Shown here piece after piece: positions 1 to 8,286 of a DNA stretch of 64,000 bases. The stretch is from contig NZ_JAHRCU010000010.1 in assembly GCF_019083995.1 (NCBI RefSeq), forward strand, positions 108,079-172,078. The letters run 5' to 3'. Each line of letters opens with the position of its first letter. The first letter of the stretch is position 1. The notes beneath the pieces were generated by a model. It saw nothing but the letters and a program-made list of their open reading frames with translations, searched no databases and was not told the DNA's origin. The DNA comes from Roseococcus sp. SDR (GTDB taxonomy: Bacteria > Pseudomonadota > Alphaproteobacteria > Acetobacterales > Acetobacteraceae). The position numbers and the translations under genes were made by a program.

Positions 1-1
1 C

Positions 2-1039
2 GCCGCCATCCTGCGCTTGGCCCGCCGCTATGGCGCGGCGGCGATGCTGGAGGCGGGGAACCGCATCCTCGCCATGAGCGAGGCCGGCATGCGCGCCGCC
101 ATCGCCCGCATGCCCGACGGCACCTATGAGTTCGAGGATTTCCTCGATGATGACGGCATCGCGCTGGGCGTCCCCATCCGCCTGCATGTCGCCATCACCA
201 TCACGGGCGATACGGCAAGCGTGGATCTCTCCGGCTGCGGCCCGCAGGTGGCGGGGCCGACCAATGCGACGCTCGCCAGCACCAATGCGGCGGTGATGTT
301 CTCGCTCATGTGCTGCGCCGACCCGTCGCTGCATATGAGTGCGGGCTGCTACCGGCCGATCAGCGTCATCGCGCCCGAGGGCCTGGTGGTGAACGCCCGC
401 CACCCGGCGCCGGTGGCGCATCGCGTGGCCGTCACACACCGGCTGCTGAATGCCATGATGGGCGCGCTGCATCAGGCGGTGCCGGACATCATCCCGGCCG
501 CCTATTACGGCAACTCCTACGTCACCACCTTCCAGACCGTGGCCGAGACGCGCGAAGTGCTGGTGGAGATCGAGATCGGCGGCTCGGGCGGGCATCCGGC
601 GAAGGATGGCGTGAACGCCTATGCGTCCGGCATGCACAACAACAGCAACATCCCGATCGAGATGATCGAGGCGCAGATGCCGCTCACCATCATGCGCTAC
701 GGCTTGCGCCAGGGCAGCGGCGGGGCGGGGCGCTTCCGGGGCGGCCTGGGGCTGATCCGCGAATGGCGCATCGACAGCCCGGCCTGCTTCTTCACCAGCA
801 ACATGGACCGCTTCGACCACGCCCCCTATGGCCTGGCCGGCGGCGGCCCCGCGGCCAAGGGCGCGCTGGTGCTGCGCCGCGACGGCGTGGAAAGCGCTAT
901 CCCGCCCAAGACCGACAACCTGCCGCTGCGCCAGGGCGATGTGGTGCGGCTCGAGACCTCCGGCGGCGGCGGCTTCGGCCCGCCCGACCAGCGCGCGTCG
1001 GAGGCGGCCGCGCGCGATGCGCGGATGGGCTATCTGTGA
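2..1039 (+). CDS. Hydantoinase B/oxoprolinase-family protein, C-terminal part (5' end outside window)
   Basis: This is the last ~345 residues of a HyuB-type subunit. With a HyuA-type partner such proteins open hydantoin or 5-oxoproline rings using ATP (family knowledge). The frame is already open at the first bases, so the start lies upstream of the window. Family blocks visible are GGSGGHPAKDGVNAY (near nt 580-625), the NNSNIPIEMIEAQMPL segment just after, and SGGAGRFRGGLGLIREW (nt 715-765). The substrate cannot be told from this half. The stop overlaps the next gene by four bases, so the two are probably co-transcribed. Confidence 0.88.
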   Translation, partial: AAILRLARRYGAAAMLEAGNRILAMSEAGMRAAIARMPDGTYEFEDFLDDDGIALGVPIRLHVAITITGDTASVDLSGCGPQVAGPTNATLASTNAAVMFSLMCCADPSLHMSAGCYRPISVIAPEGLVVNARHPAPVAHRVAVTHRLLNAMMGALHQAVPDIIPAAYYGNSYVTTFQTVAETREVLVEIEIGGSGGHPAKDGVNAYASGMHNNSNIPIEMIEAQMPLTIMRYGLRQGSGGAGRFRGGLGLIREWRIDSPACFFTSNMDRFDHAPYGLAGGGPAAKGALVLRRDGVESAIPPKTDNLPLRQGDVVRLETSGGGGFGPPDQRASEAAARDARMGYL

Positions 1040-1503
1040 GCTTCGACCCCCGCGAACACCGGATGGCGCCGCAGCGCTGGTTCGAGGATTTTACCCTGGG
1101 CGAGCAGTTCCGCCTGCCCAGCCGCACCATGACGGAGGCGATCTTCCTCGCCTTCCAGGCCGCCAGCGGCGACAACCACCCCGTCCACTACGACGTGGAG
1201 TTCTGCCGCGCGCGCGGCATGCCGCATATGCTGGCCCATGGCTTCCAGGTGCTGATCCAGACGGCGGCGGGTGCCGGGATGCTGCCCTTCCTGATCGAGG
1301 ACAGTCTGAAGGGGTTTCTCGAACAGTCCAGCCGCTTCCTGCATCCGGTCTATGTGGGGGACACGCTCTACGCCACGCTCACGGTGGATGAGCTGACGCC
1401 GGGCCGGACGACGGGCGTGCTGGGGCTGGCCTCCACCGTCCACAACCAGGCGGGCGTCCTCGTGATGGATGGCCGGCAGCGATACCTTCTTCGCAAGCGG
1501 TGA
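1036..1503 (+). CDS. MaoC-like hotdog-fold dehydratase
   Basis: A protein of 155 residues from the GTG at 1036, or 146 from the ATG at 1063. I prefer the GTG because it gives the GTGA overlap that recurs in this genome. The hydratase signature ASGDNHPVHYD, with the catalytic Asp and His of the R-hydratase family, lies in the N-terminal third. The middle (AHGFQVLIQTAAG) and C-terminal strands fit a single hotdog domain. It probably hydrates or dehydrates a short acyl-CoA. The downstream hydroxyacyl-CoA dehydrogenase and SDR suggest a small catabolic cluster. Confidence 0.85.
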   Translation: MSFDPREHRMAPQRWFEDFTLGEQFRLPSRTMTEAIFLAFQAASGDNHPVHYDVEFCRARGMPHMLAHGFQVLIQTAAGAGMLPFLIEDSLKGFLEQSSRFLHPVYVGDTLYATLTVDELTPGRTTGVLGLASTVHNQAGVLVMDGRQRYLLRKR

Positions 1504-1507
1504 TGCG

Positions 1508-1622
1508 AGAGGGGCTTTGCCCCCCTCGCGCTCCCCCCACCAGGAAACAGGTTTCCTGGACCTTCAATTGACAGGGTGCAGGGAACTGGTTCCCTGCTGG
1601 GGGCTCGGGGGCAAAGCCCCCG
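1508..1622. repeat. Inverted pair of REP-like hairpin elements
   Basis: The gap between the MaoC gene and the next gene is almost entirely palindromes. There are GAGGGG/CCCCTC arms near 1509-1527, CCAGGAAAC/GTTTCCTGG at 1540-1559, GCAGGGAAC/GTTCCCTGC at 1578-1597, and CGGGGGC-AAA-GCCCCCG at 1606-1622. The right half read on the minus strand repeats the left half in order and spacing, so two copies of one element face each other. A related copy lies at 14562-14607. The element may act as a terminator or mRNA stabiliser; the family assignment is inference. Confidence 0.75.
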
Positions 1623-1645
1623 ATTTCTCTTGAGGGAGGGTATCC

Positions 1646-2626
1646 ATGCCAAAGCAACTCCGCGTCGCCGTGATCGGCGCCGGCACCATGGGCCATGCGC
1701 TGGCCCTGGTTTTCGCCATGGGCGGCCACCAGGTGCGCCTGACGGATGCGAGCGAGGCGACGCTCGCACGCGCCCAGGTGCTGATGGAAAAGGCGCTCGC
1801 GACACTGGAGGAGGTGGGCGAGGCGCCGACGGGCTGGGGCAGCGCGCAGCTGGCGCAGGCCTGCACGCGGCATGCGACGCTGGAGGAATGCGTCGAGGGC
1901 GCCGAGCTCATCGTCGAGGCCATCGTGGAAAACCCCGAGGCCAAGCGCGAGATGTATGCGCGCCTCGATGCCTGCGCGCCGGCCAATGCCATCTGGGCCA
2001 GCAACACCAGCTACCTCGACGTGTTTCCGCTGATGCCGCCGCATCGCCTGAAGCGCGCGCTGATCGCCCATTGGTACACGCCGCCTTACCTCGTGGACCT
2101 GGTGGACCTCGTGCCGCATGCCGAAACGGAGGAGGCGGTGCTGCAGGAGGTGAAGGCGGTGGTGGAAGCGATGGGCAAGGTCCCCATCGTCATGCGCAAA
2201 TTCATCCCCGGCTATATCGCCAACCGCATCCAGGCCGCGGTCCAGGCCGAGGTGCAGATGCTGATCGATGAGGGCTATGCGACGGCGCAGGAGGTGGATG
2301 CGGCCGTGCTGCACGGCATCGGCCTGCGCCTCAACATCATCGGCGTCATGGCCAAGGCGGATTTCACCGGCCTGCCCATGCTGCAGCACGCGGCCCGCAA
2401 CAAGATGTACACGCCCCCCGAGGACAAGGGCGGAAGTGCGAGCATGGATGCGCTGGTGGCCAAGGGCATGGGTGGCGTGATGGATGGCCGCGGCTATTAC
2501 GATTGGGAAGGCCGGCCCCCGGCCGAGCTGTTCGAGGAGCGCGACCGCAAGCTCATCCAGCTCAAGCAGAGCCTGCGCAAGATCGGATACATGGCGGGCT
2601 TCGACGTGAAGGCGAACAAGGCATGA
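1646..2626 (+). CDS. 3-hydroxyacyl-CoA dehydrogenase family protein
   Basis: A 326-residue NAD-dependent dehydrogenase. The N-terminal Rossmann motif GAGTMG sits at residues ~11-16, followed by an acidic residue in TDASE that should prefer NAD. The ASNTSYLDV block and the catalytic-His segment IAHWYTPPYLVDLV match the HAD/lambda-crystallin family. The C-terminal helical domain begins around the GYIANRIQAA motif. The length fits the single-domain form without a hydratase fusion. The true substrate (hydroxyacyl-CoA, carnitine or gulonate) is unresolved. It overlaps the following SDR by four bases. Confidence 0.88.
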   Translation: MPKQLRVAVIGAGTMGHALALVFAMGGHQVRLTDASEATLARAQVLMEKALATLEEVGEAPTGWGSAQLAQACTRHATLEECVEGAELIVEAIVENPEAKREMYARLDACAPANAIWASNTSYLDVFPLMPPHRLKRALIAHWYTPPYLVDLVDLVPHAETEEAVLQEVKAVVEAMGKVPIVMRKFIPGYIANRIQAAVQAEVQMLIDEGYATAQEVDAAVLHGIGLRLNIIGVMAKADFTGLPMLQHAARNKMYTPPEDKGGSASMDALVAKGMGGVMDGRGYYDWEGRPPAELFEERDRKLIQLKQSLRKIGYMAGFDVKANKA

Positions 2627-3384
2627 TCAGCTACGACCTCAAGGGCAAGGCGGCGCTGGTGACGGGCGGCGCCTCCGGCATCGGCCTCGCCACCGTGCGC
2701 ATGCTGGCGAAGAATGGCTGCAAGGTCGCCATCAACCACCTGGCCGATGATCCGCGCGGGCTGGAGCAGGTGGCGGCCCTGACGGCCGAGGGCTTCGACG
2801 TGATCTCCGCCCCCGGCAATGTGGGCGATGCCGAGGACGGCCCGCGCATGGTGGAGCAGGCGGCGCGCGACCTGGGCCGGTTGGACTACCTCGTGAACAA
2901 TGCCGGCACGCCGGGCACGCGCACGACGATCAAGCCGACCGAGCTGGAGCGGCTGACGGAAGAGCTCTGGGCCACGGTGATCGAGGTGAACCTGCTCGGC
3001 GTGTTCCGCTGCTCCAAGGCGGCGGCGCCGCATCTGAAGAAGACGCGCGGCGCCATCGTCTCGGTCGCTTCCATCGCCGGCATCAATTCGGCCGGCTCCT
3101 CCATGGCCTATGGCGCGACCAAGGCGGGCGTGATCTCGCTGACGAAGAACCTGGCGCGCGGGTTGGGGCCCGAGGTGCGGGTGAACGCCATCGCGCCCGG
3201 CGCGGTGAATTCCAGCTGGACGGTGGAGTGGACCAATGAGGAGCGCGCCAGCTCGATTGACAGCGCCGTCCTCAAGCGCCGCTGCGAGCCGGAAGATCTG
3301 GCGGAAGTCATGGTCTTCCTGCTGGCCGGGGCCGCGATGGTGACGGGCCAGACCGTGGTCGTGGATGGCGGGCTGACGCTGTAG
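2623..3384 (+). CDS. SDR-family NAD(P)-dependent oxidoreductase (FabG-like)
   Basis: A classical short-chain dehydrogenase of 253 residues. The cofactor glycine motif TGGASGIG is near residue 14, NNAG near residue 90, a catalytic Ser in VSVASIAG, and the YGATK (YxxxK) active site about 14 residues later. The C-terminal TGQTVVVDGG motif is intact. The ATG at 2623 overlaps the stop of the upstream dehydrogenase, which supports this start. Together with the MaoC and HAD-type genes it suggests successive hydration and redox steps on an acyl or hydroxy acid; the pathway is not identified. Confidence 0.88.
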   Translation: MISYDLKGKAALVTGGASGIGLATVRMLAKNGCKVAINHLADDPRGLEQVAALTAEGFDVISAPGNVGDAEDGPRMVEQAARDLGRLDYLVNNAGTPGTRTTIKPTELERLTEELWATVIEVNLLGVFRCSKAAAPHLKKTRGAIVSVASIAGINSAGSSMAYGATKAGVISLTKNLARGLGPEVRVNAIAPGAVNSSWTVEWTNEERASSIDSAVLKRRCEPEDLAEVMVFLLAGAAMVTGQTVVVDGGLTL

Positions 3385-3387
3385 CGG

Positions 3388-4809
3388 TCAGCGCAGGCAG
3401 GCCGCGAGGGTCTTCGCCGCCCAGCGCAGCGCGCCGGGCTCGTGCCCGGTGAAGCCCAGCATGAGCGCCTGCACCGGCGGCGCGGCGAGATACATGGGGC
3501 TCACCGCGCGCGCGATCACGCCGCGCGCGGCGGCAGCAGCGGCGATCTCGGTATCGGCCAGGCCAGGTGCGAGGCGCGCGATCAGCTTCATCCCCTGCTC
3601 CGGCGCCTCGACCTCCAGCGCATCCCCGCATTCGCGCGTCAGCGCCTCCACCAGCGTGTCGCGCGCCGCGCGATAGTGCTGGCGCATGCGGCGCAGATGC
3701 GGGGCGAAATGCCCCTCGGCCAGGAAGTCGGTCACCACGCCCTCCTGCAGCGTCGCGGGGTGCCAATCGGCCAGCAGGCGGGCGGCAAGGACGGGCTGCA
3801 GCAATTCCGGCGGCAGCACGGCGTAACCCAGCCGCAGTCCGGGAAAGAGGACCTTGCTGAAGGTGCCGATATAGATGACGCGCCCCGCCTCATCCACGCC
3901 TTGCAATGAGGCCAACGGGCGGCCGGCGTAGCGGAACTCGCTGTCGTAATCATCCTCGATCACCCAGCCGCCCGCGCCGCGCGCCCAGGCCAGCAGCTCC
4001 ATCCGCCGCGCCATGGAGAGGGTGACGCCCAGCGGATATTGCGAGGAGGGCGTGACATAGGCGAGGCGCGCCTCCGGCGCGGCGCTGACGCCGGCGCCCA
4101 CCACCATCCCCTGGCCATCCACCGGCACCGGGATGATCCGCGCACCCGCATCAGCCAGCGCCGCGCGCACTGCCGGATAGGCCGGATCCTCCAGCCAGGC
4201 GGCGTCGCCTGCGCGCAGCAGCACGCGCAGCACGAGCCCGATCGCCTGCTGCGCGCCGGAGGTCACCACCACCTGCTCCGGCGTGCAGCGCACCGCGCGG
4301 GCGGCGCCCAGATAGGCCGCGATCGCCTCTCGCAGCGGGCGCGCGCCCTGCGGGTCGCCATAGCCCAGCATGGCGGGGTCGGGCGTCTGCACCCGCCGCA
4401 GCGTGAGCTGCCGCCAGATGCGCGCCGTGCGCTCATCCCAGGCGGTGCGGCCGGTGTTGAAGGGCGCGGTCCCTGGCTGCGCCATGTTCGGGATCGGCGC
4501 AGGCAGGGGGGCCGCGACAGGCGGCGCGGGCCGCGCCTCCAGCCCCTCGGGAAGATCGCGCGAGACATAGCTGCCCGCGCCCGTCCGCCCCTCGATGAAG
4601 CCCTCGGCCAGCAACTGGTCATAGGCGGCGACGACGGTGTTCCGCGCGACCCCCAGCTGCAGTGCCAGCGCGCGCGTCGCCGGCAGCCTGGCACCCGGCG
4701 GCAGCACGCCGGCCAGGATCGCGCGCCGCAGCTCCAGATAGAGCTGGCGCAGCAGCGGCACGCTGCCCGCGCGGTCGAGGTCCAGCAGAAGGTCGGGCAG
4801 GGCGGCCAT
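3388..4809 (-). CDS. MocR/PdxR-type regulator (GntR wHTH + aminotransferase-like domain)
   Basis: A 473-residue fusion. A GntR winged helix (~12-80, with ARNTVVAAYDQLLAEGFI as the recognition part) is followed by a fold-type I aminotransferase-like domain. The likely PLP lysine is in GTFSKVLFPGLRLGY. MocR proteins sense PLP or an amine-PLP adduct and often control a divergent gene (family knowledge). Here the divergent neighbour is a PNPOx-like split-barrel protein, which fits that pattern. The ATG at 4809 gives the usual short N-terminus; the frame stays open upstream but that extension is not gene-like. Confidence 0.9.
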   Translation of the reverse strand: MAALPDLLLDLDRAGSVPLLRQLYLELRRAILAGVLPPGARLPATRALALQLGVARNTVVAAYDQLLAEGFIEGRTGAGSYVSRDLPEGLEARPAPPVAAPLPAPIPNMAQPGTAPFNTGRTAWDERTARIWRQLTLRRVQTPDPAMLGYGDPQGARPLREAIAAYLGAARAVRCTPEQVVVTSGAQQAIGLVLRVLLRAGDAAWLEDPAYPAVRAALADAGARIIPVPVDGQGMVVGAGVSAAPEARLAYVTPSSQYPLGVTLSMARRMELLAWARGAGGWVIEDDYDSEFRYAGRPLASLQGVDEAGRVIYIGTFSKVLFPGLRLGYAVLPPELLQPVLAARLLADWHPATLQEGVVTDFLAEGHFAPHLRRMRQHYRAARDTLVEALTRECGDALEVEAPEQGMKLIARLAPGLADTEIAAAAAARGVIARAVSPMYLAAPPVQALMLGFTGHEPGALRWAAKTLAACLR

Positions 4810-4827
4810 GTGGCAGCTTAGGCGCGA

Positions 4828-4874
4828 ATTGGACCAGCCCCGCAAGCCGGAATTGGCCCTCGCGCCGGACCAAT
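4828..4874. promoter_or_regulatory. Candidate MocR operator in the divergent promoter
   Basis: The 111-base gap between the divergent MocR and PNPOx genes holds ATTGGACC at 4828-4835, ATTGGCCC at 4852-4859 (24 bases, about two helical turns, further on) and an inverted GGACCAAT at 4867-4874. Paired direct half-sites about two turns apart with an inverted third copy is a common layout for MocR/GntR dimers. The match to any known MocR site is not established. Confidence 0.4.
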
Positions 4875-4920
4875 CGGCCCGGTCTGATGGCTCCATCGCA
4901 AGCCAGCCAAGGGCCCCGCC

Positions 4921-5637
4921 ATGACCGAGACCACAAGCTTCCCCGTCACCGAGCGCAACAAGGTGCGCCGCCTGCACGAGCGCGGCCGCTATGACCGCGA
5001 GAGCGTCTACGCCATCCTCGACGCCGCGATGCTCTGCCACATCGCCTACATCATCGACGGCCAGCCCTATTGCACGCCGACGGCCTTCTGGCGCGAGGGC
5101 GACAAGCTCTACTGGCACGGCTCCTCCGCCAGCCGCATGCTGCGCGTGCAGAAGCCGGGCCTGCCCGTCTGCCTTACCGTCACGCATCTCGACAGCCTGG
5201 TGCTGGCGCGCTGCGGCTTCAACCATTCGGTGGACTACCGCTCGGCCATGTGCTTCGGCAGCGCGCATATCATCGAGGACCTGGACGAGAAGGCGAAAGC
5301 GCTCGACCTGATGATCGAGCGCTTCTACCCCGGCCGCAACGCGACGCTCCGCCCCAGCACCACGCAGGAGCTGAAGGCGACCATGGTGATCGGCATGGAG
5401 ATCGAGGAGGCCTCGGGCAAGATCCGCAGCAAGGGCGTGGGCGATGAGGAGGAGGACTACGCGCTGCCGATCTATGCGGCGCGCTTCCCGGTGACGCAGG
5501 TGATCGGCGCCGCCGAACCCTGCCCGCGGCTGCTGCCGGGCGTTCCCTTCCCGCCGGGCCTTGCGGGTTTCACGCCCGGCCGTAGGCTCGATGAGGTGAT
5601 GACCGAGAGCTACAAGACCACTTATGGCGACAATTGA
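4921..5637 (+). CDS. Pyridoxamine 5'-phosphate oxidase-family flavin-binding protein
   Basis: A 238-residue FMN split-barrel protein. The N-terminal half has the family pattern of a small residue stretch (AMLCHIAYIIDGQPYCTPT), then KLYWHGSSASRM, and a VCLTVTHLDSLVLARCGFNHS strand. These proteins bind FMN or heme and act on small molecules; this one is not the PdxH enzyme itself. It is transcribed away from the MocR gene and is the likely target of that regulator. Its 3' end overlaps the amidase gene by 14 bases, so the two are probably one transcript. Confidence 0.82.
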   Translation: MTETTSFPVTERNKVRRLHERGRYDRESVYAILDAAMLCHIAYIIDGQPYCTPTAFWREGDKLYWHGSSASRMLRVQKPGLPVCLTVTHLDSLVLARCGFNHSVDYRSAMCFGSAHIIEDLDEKAKALDLMIERFYPGRNATLRPSTTQELKATMVIGMEIEEASGKIRSKGVGDEEEDYALPIYAARFPVTQVIGAAEPCPRLLPGVPFPPGLAGFTPGRRLDEVMTESYKTTYGDN

Positions 5638-7030
5638 CCTGGCGACCGCCTCGGCGGTCGAGCTCGCGGCGCTGGTGCGCACGAAGCGCGCCTCGCCGCT
5701 CGAGATCACCGAGGCGGTGCTGGAGCGGATCGCGGCGAAGGAGCCGCATCTCAACGCCTTCGCCGCGCTCGATGCGGAAGGGGCGCGCGCCGCCGCCCGC
5801 GCGGCGGAACTCGCCATCATGCGCGGCGAGGAACTGGGCCCCCTGCATGGCGTGCCGGCGACGATCAAGGATGTGCAATCCATCGCGGGCCTGCCCACGC
5901 GGCGCGGCTCGCGCCTGACGGACCCCGCGCCGGCCAAGGTGGATTCCCCCGTCTCGGCGCGCATGCGCGCGGCCGGCGCCATCCTGCTCGGCAAGACCAC
6001 CAGCACCGAACAGGGCTGGACGGCGGTGAGCGACAGCCCGCTCACCGGCAGCACGCATAATCCCTGGATGCATGGCCGCACCGCGGGCGGCTCCTCCTCC
6101 GGCGCCGCGGCATTGTGTGGCGCGGGTTGCGCGCCGCTGCATCTCGGAACGGATGGCGCGGGCTCCATCCGCATCCCCGCGCATTTCTGCGGCGTGGTCG
6201 GCTTCAAGCCCAGCTATGGGCGCGTGCCCTATGTGCCCGTGCCCAACAATGGCGCGCTCTCCCATGCCGGGCCCATCACGCGCAGCGTCGAGGATGCGGC
6301 GCTGATGTTCTCCGTCATCGCCGGCCCGCATGCGCTGGACCACACCACCCTGCCGGACCGCTTCGCGCCCGGGATCGAACCCGGCGGCCTCAAGGGCCTG
6401 CGCATCGCCTATAGCCCCGATCTTGGCCATGCCCGCGTGGACCCGGATGTGGCCGCCGCCGTCGCGGATGCGGTGCGCAAGCTCGAAGGCCTGGGCGCCC
6501 GGGTCGAACAGGTGACGCCCCCCTGGGGCCCCACCGGCCCTGCGCTGGAGCGCGACATCTGGGGCTTCGGCATGCGCCCCTTCCTGGCGAAGACGCCCGA
6601 GGAGGCGGCGCAGATGGACCCGGGCCTGGTCGCCTGCACCGAGGATTATCGCCATTACGGCTTCATGGACGCGCATGCCGCGCAAGGCCGCCGCATCGCC
6701 TATGCCGCCGCCGTGAACGCCTGGTTCGAGGAAGCGGGTTTCGACCTGCTGGTGACCCCCAGCGCCTCCGTCGCCGCCTTCGATGTCGGCCGCCAGATCC
6801 CCGCGCATTGGCCGCAGCACCCCTGGGATTGGCTGGTCTGGGCGGAATTCTCCTACCCCTTCGACCTCTCGCATGGCCCGGCGATTTCCGTGCCCTGCGG
6901 GCTGAGCCGCGAGGGCCTGCCCGTCGGCCTGCAATTCGCCGGCCCGCGCCTCATGGATTCGCTGGTGCTGCGCGCGGGTGCGGCCTTCCTCGCCGCGCAT
7001 CCCTTCGAGATCACGCCCGCCCGGCCTTGA
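5624..7030 (+). CDS. Amidase-signature-family hydrolase
   Basis: A 468-residue amidase-signature enzyme (GatA/AtzF fold), which hydrolyses C-N amide bonds with a Ser-cisSer-Lys triad. The Lys is in PATIKDVQS, the glycine/serine signature is GGSSSGAAAL, and the nucleophile region is DGAGSIRIPA. The length is usual for a stand-alone amidase. There is no sign of GatB or GatC nearby, so it is unlikely to be the tRNA amidotransferase subunit. It follows the PNPOx-like gene with an overlap and may share MocR control. Confidence 0.9.
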   Translation: MATIDLATASAVELAALVRTKRASPLEITEAVLERIAAKEPHLNAFAALDAEGARAAARAAELAIMRGEELGPLHGVPATIKDVQSIAGLPTRRGSRLTDPAPAKVDSPVSARMRAAGAILLGKTTSTEQGWTAVSDSPLTGSTHNPWMHGRTAGGSSSGAAALCGAGCAPLHLGTDGAGSIRIPAHFCGVVGFKPSYGRVPYVPVPNNGALSHAGPITRSVEDAALMFSVIAGPHALDHTTLPDRFAPGIEPGGLKGLRIAYSPDLGHARVDPDVAAAVADAVRKLEGLGARVEQVTPPWGPTGPALERDIWGFGMRPFLAKTPEEAAQMDPGLVACTEDYRHYGFMDAHAAQGRRIAYAAAVNAWFEEAGFDLLVTPSASVAAFDVGRQIPAHWPQHPWDWLVWAEFSYPFDLSHGPAISVPCGLSREGLPVGLQFAGPRLMDSLVLRAGAAFLAAHPFEITPARP

Positions 7031-7038
7031 GTGCGGCG

Positions 7039-8286
7039 ATGGAGGATTTCGCCGGGCTGATCCTGCGCCTCCTCGGCGCCTTCTACGCCCTGGGCGCAAT
7101 CGCGGGCCTGCGCCGCTGCGCGATGGACCTGCTGCTGACGCGCGCCCTCCAGGCGCTCGGAGAGCCTGCTTCCGAGGAGACGCGCGCCGAGGAACGGCGC
7201 GTCTGGATCCAGCTCACCCTGCTGGTGCTGGTCGGCCTTGGCGGCATCGCGCTCATGGCGCTGCTGAACCTCGCCGCGGTGCTGTTCCTGATCACCTTCG
7301 GGCTGCATGCGCTCTATGTCTTCCTCCTGGCACCCCGCCTTGTCGATCCGGGCGATCCGCCCGATGCCGCCACGCTGACGCAGCGGGGCCGCAGCCTGAT
7401 GCTCTACGCCGCCGTCACGCTGCTCGTCCTCGCCGCGGCGTCGGCGGGATGGCTGCGCGACGCGCGCTCCGAGCCCTGGCCGGTGCTGGCCCTGGCGGCG
7501 CTGCTGGCCCTCGGGCTCGTCGCCTATGCGGCGCATCTGCTGCGCGGCATGCCCAGGGCACCGTCCGCCACGCCGCCGCTGGACCTGCCACGGCCCGATG
7601 AGCCACCGCCGCCCGAACTGCCCATGGCGGATGAGCGGTTGCGCCACGCCGCCTTCCTCCTCTCGCCCTCCTGGAATGAGGGCGCGCTCTTCGAGACGGA
7701 GACCCGGCGCCCCGTCCTCGATTCCCTCCCGCCCGACATGCTGACCGAGGCGGATCGGGACGCCCTCCGGCATTGGCTGGGCGTCTTCCGCGAGGTGGGG
7801 GACCCGGCCGATCCACATCGCTGCGGCTTCACCGCACCCGATGGCGCGGCCCGGATGGCCGCCGAAGGGCAATGGGTCTTCGAGCAGCTGGCCGCGCGCC
7901 TCGCCCCTTGCCCGCTGCGCTTCGAGCCGGTGCCCTGGCCGCGCCTCACCCGGCATGGTGCGACGGCGGTGCGCGTCATGGCCGAGCAGCAGGTGGATGC
8001 CCTCTGGCTTTCGGACGGGCAGGGACACCAGCCCGTCAACCCGCAGGAATTCGGCCTCTCCTGGGCACTCGCGCTCGACCTCCACGCCTGGGCGCTGGAT
8101 TACGACGAGGGCATGGGCATGGATGCCACGCCGCGCTGGAGCGAGGCCGAGTCGGCGGCGCATGAGGCCGAGGGGCTGCGCCTTGCCCAGCGCCTCGCGC
8201 GGGAATTGGCGGCGACCGGCCGCGGCCATCTGCCGGTCACCTTCTGGTCGGAGAGCGAGGCGCGGCCGGTCCCGGTCACGCCCTGA
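7039..8286 (+). CDS. Unknown membrane protein with large C-terminal soluble region
   Basis: A 415-residue protein I do not recognise. The N-terminal ~175 residues hold about five hydrophobic segments, including LILRLLGAFYALGAIAGL, a stretch around residues 55-95 and LALAALLALGLVAYAAHLL. A proline-rich linker (DLPRPDEPPPPELP) and ~220 soluble residues follow. These have repeated Trp and acidic clusters such as LDYDEGMGMDATPRWSE but no catalytic motif I can name. A TTG at 7027 is an alternative start. The 3' end overlaps the convergent amidohydrolase by 11 bases. Confidence 0.7.
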   Translation: MEDFAGLILRLLGAFYALGAIAGLRRCAMDLLLTRALQALGEPASEETRAEERRVWIQLTLLVLVGLGGIALMALLNLAAVLFLITFGLHALYVFLLAPRLVDPGDPPDAATLTQRGRSLMLYAAVTLLVLAAASAGWLRDARSEPWPVLALAALLALGLVAYAAHLLRGMPRAPSATPPLDLPRPDEPPPPELPMADERLRHAAFLLSPSWNEGALFETETRRPVLDSLPPDMLTEADRDALRHWLGVFREVGDPADPHRCGFTAPDGAARMAAEGQWVFEQLAARLAPCPLRFEPVPWPRLTRHGATAVRVMAEQQVDALWLSDGQGHQPVNPQEFGLSWALALDLHAWALDYDEGMGMDATPRWSEAESAAHEAEGLRLAQRLARELAATGRGHLPVTFWSESEARPVPVTP

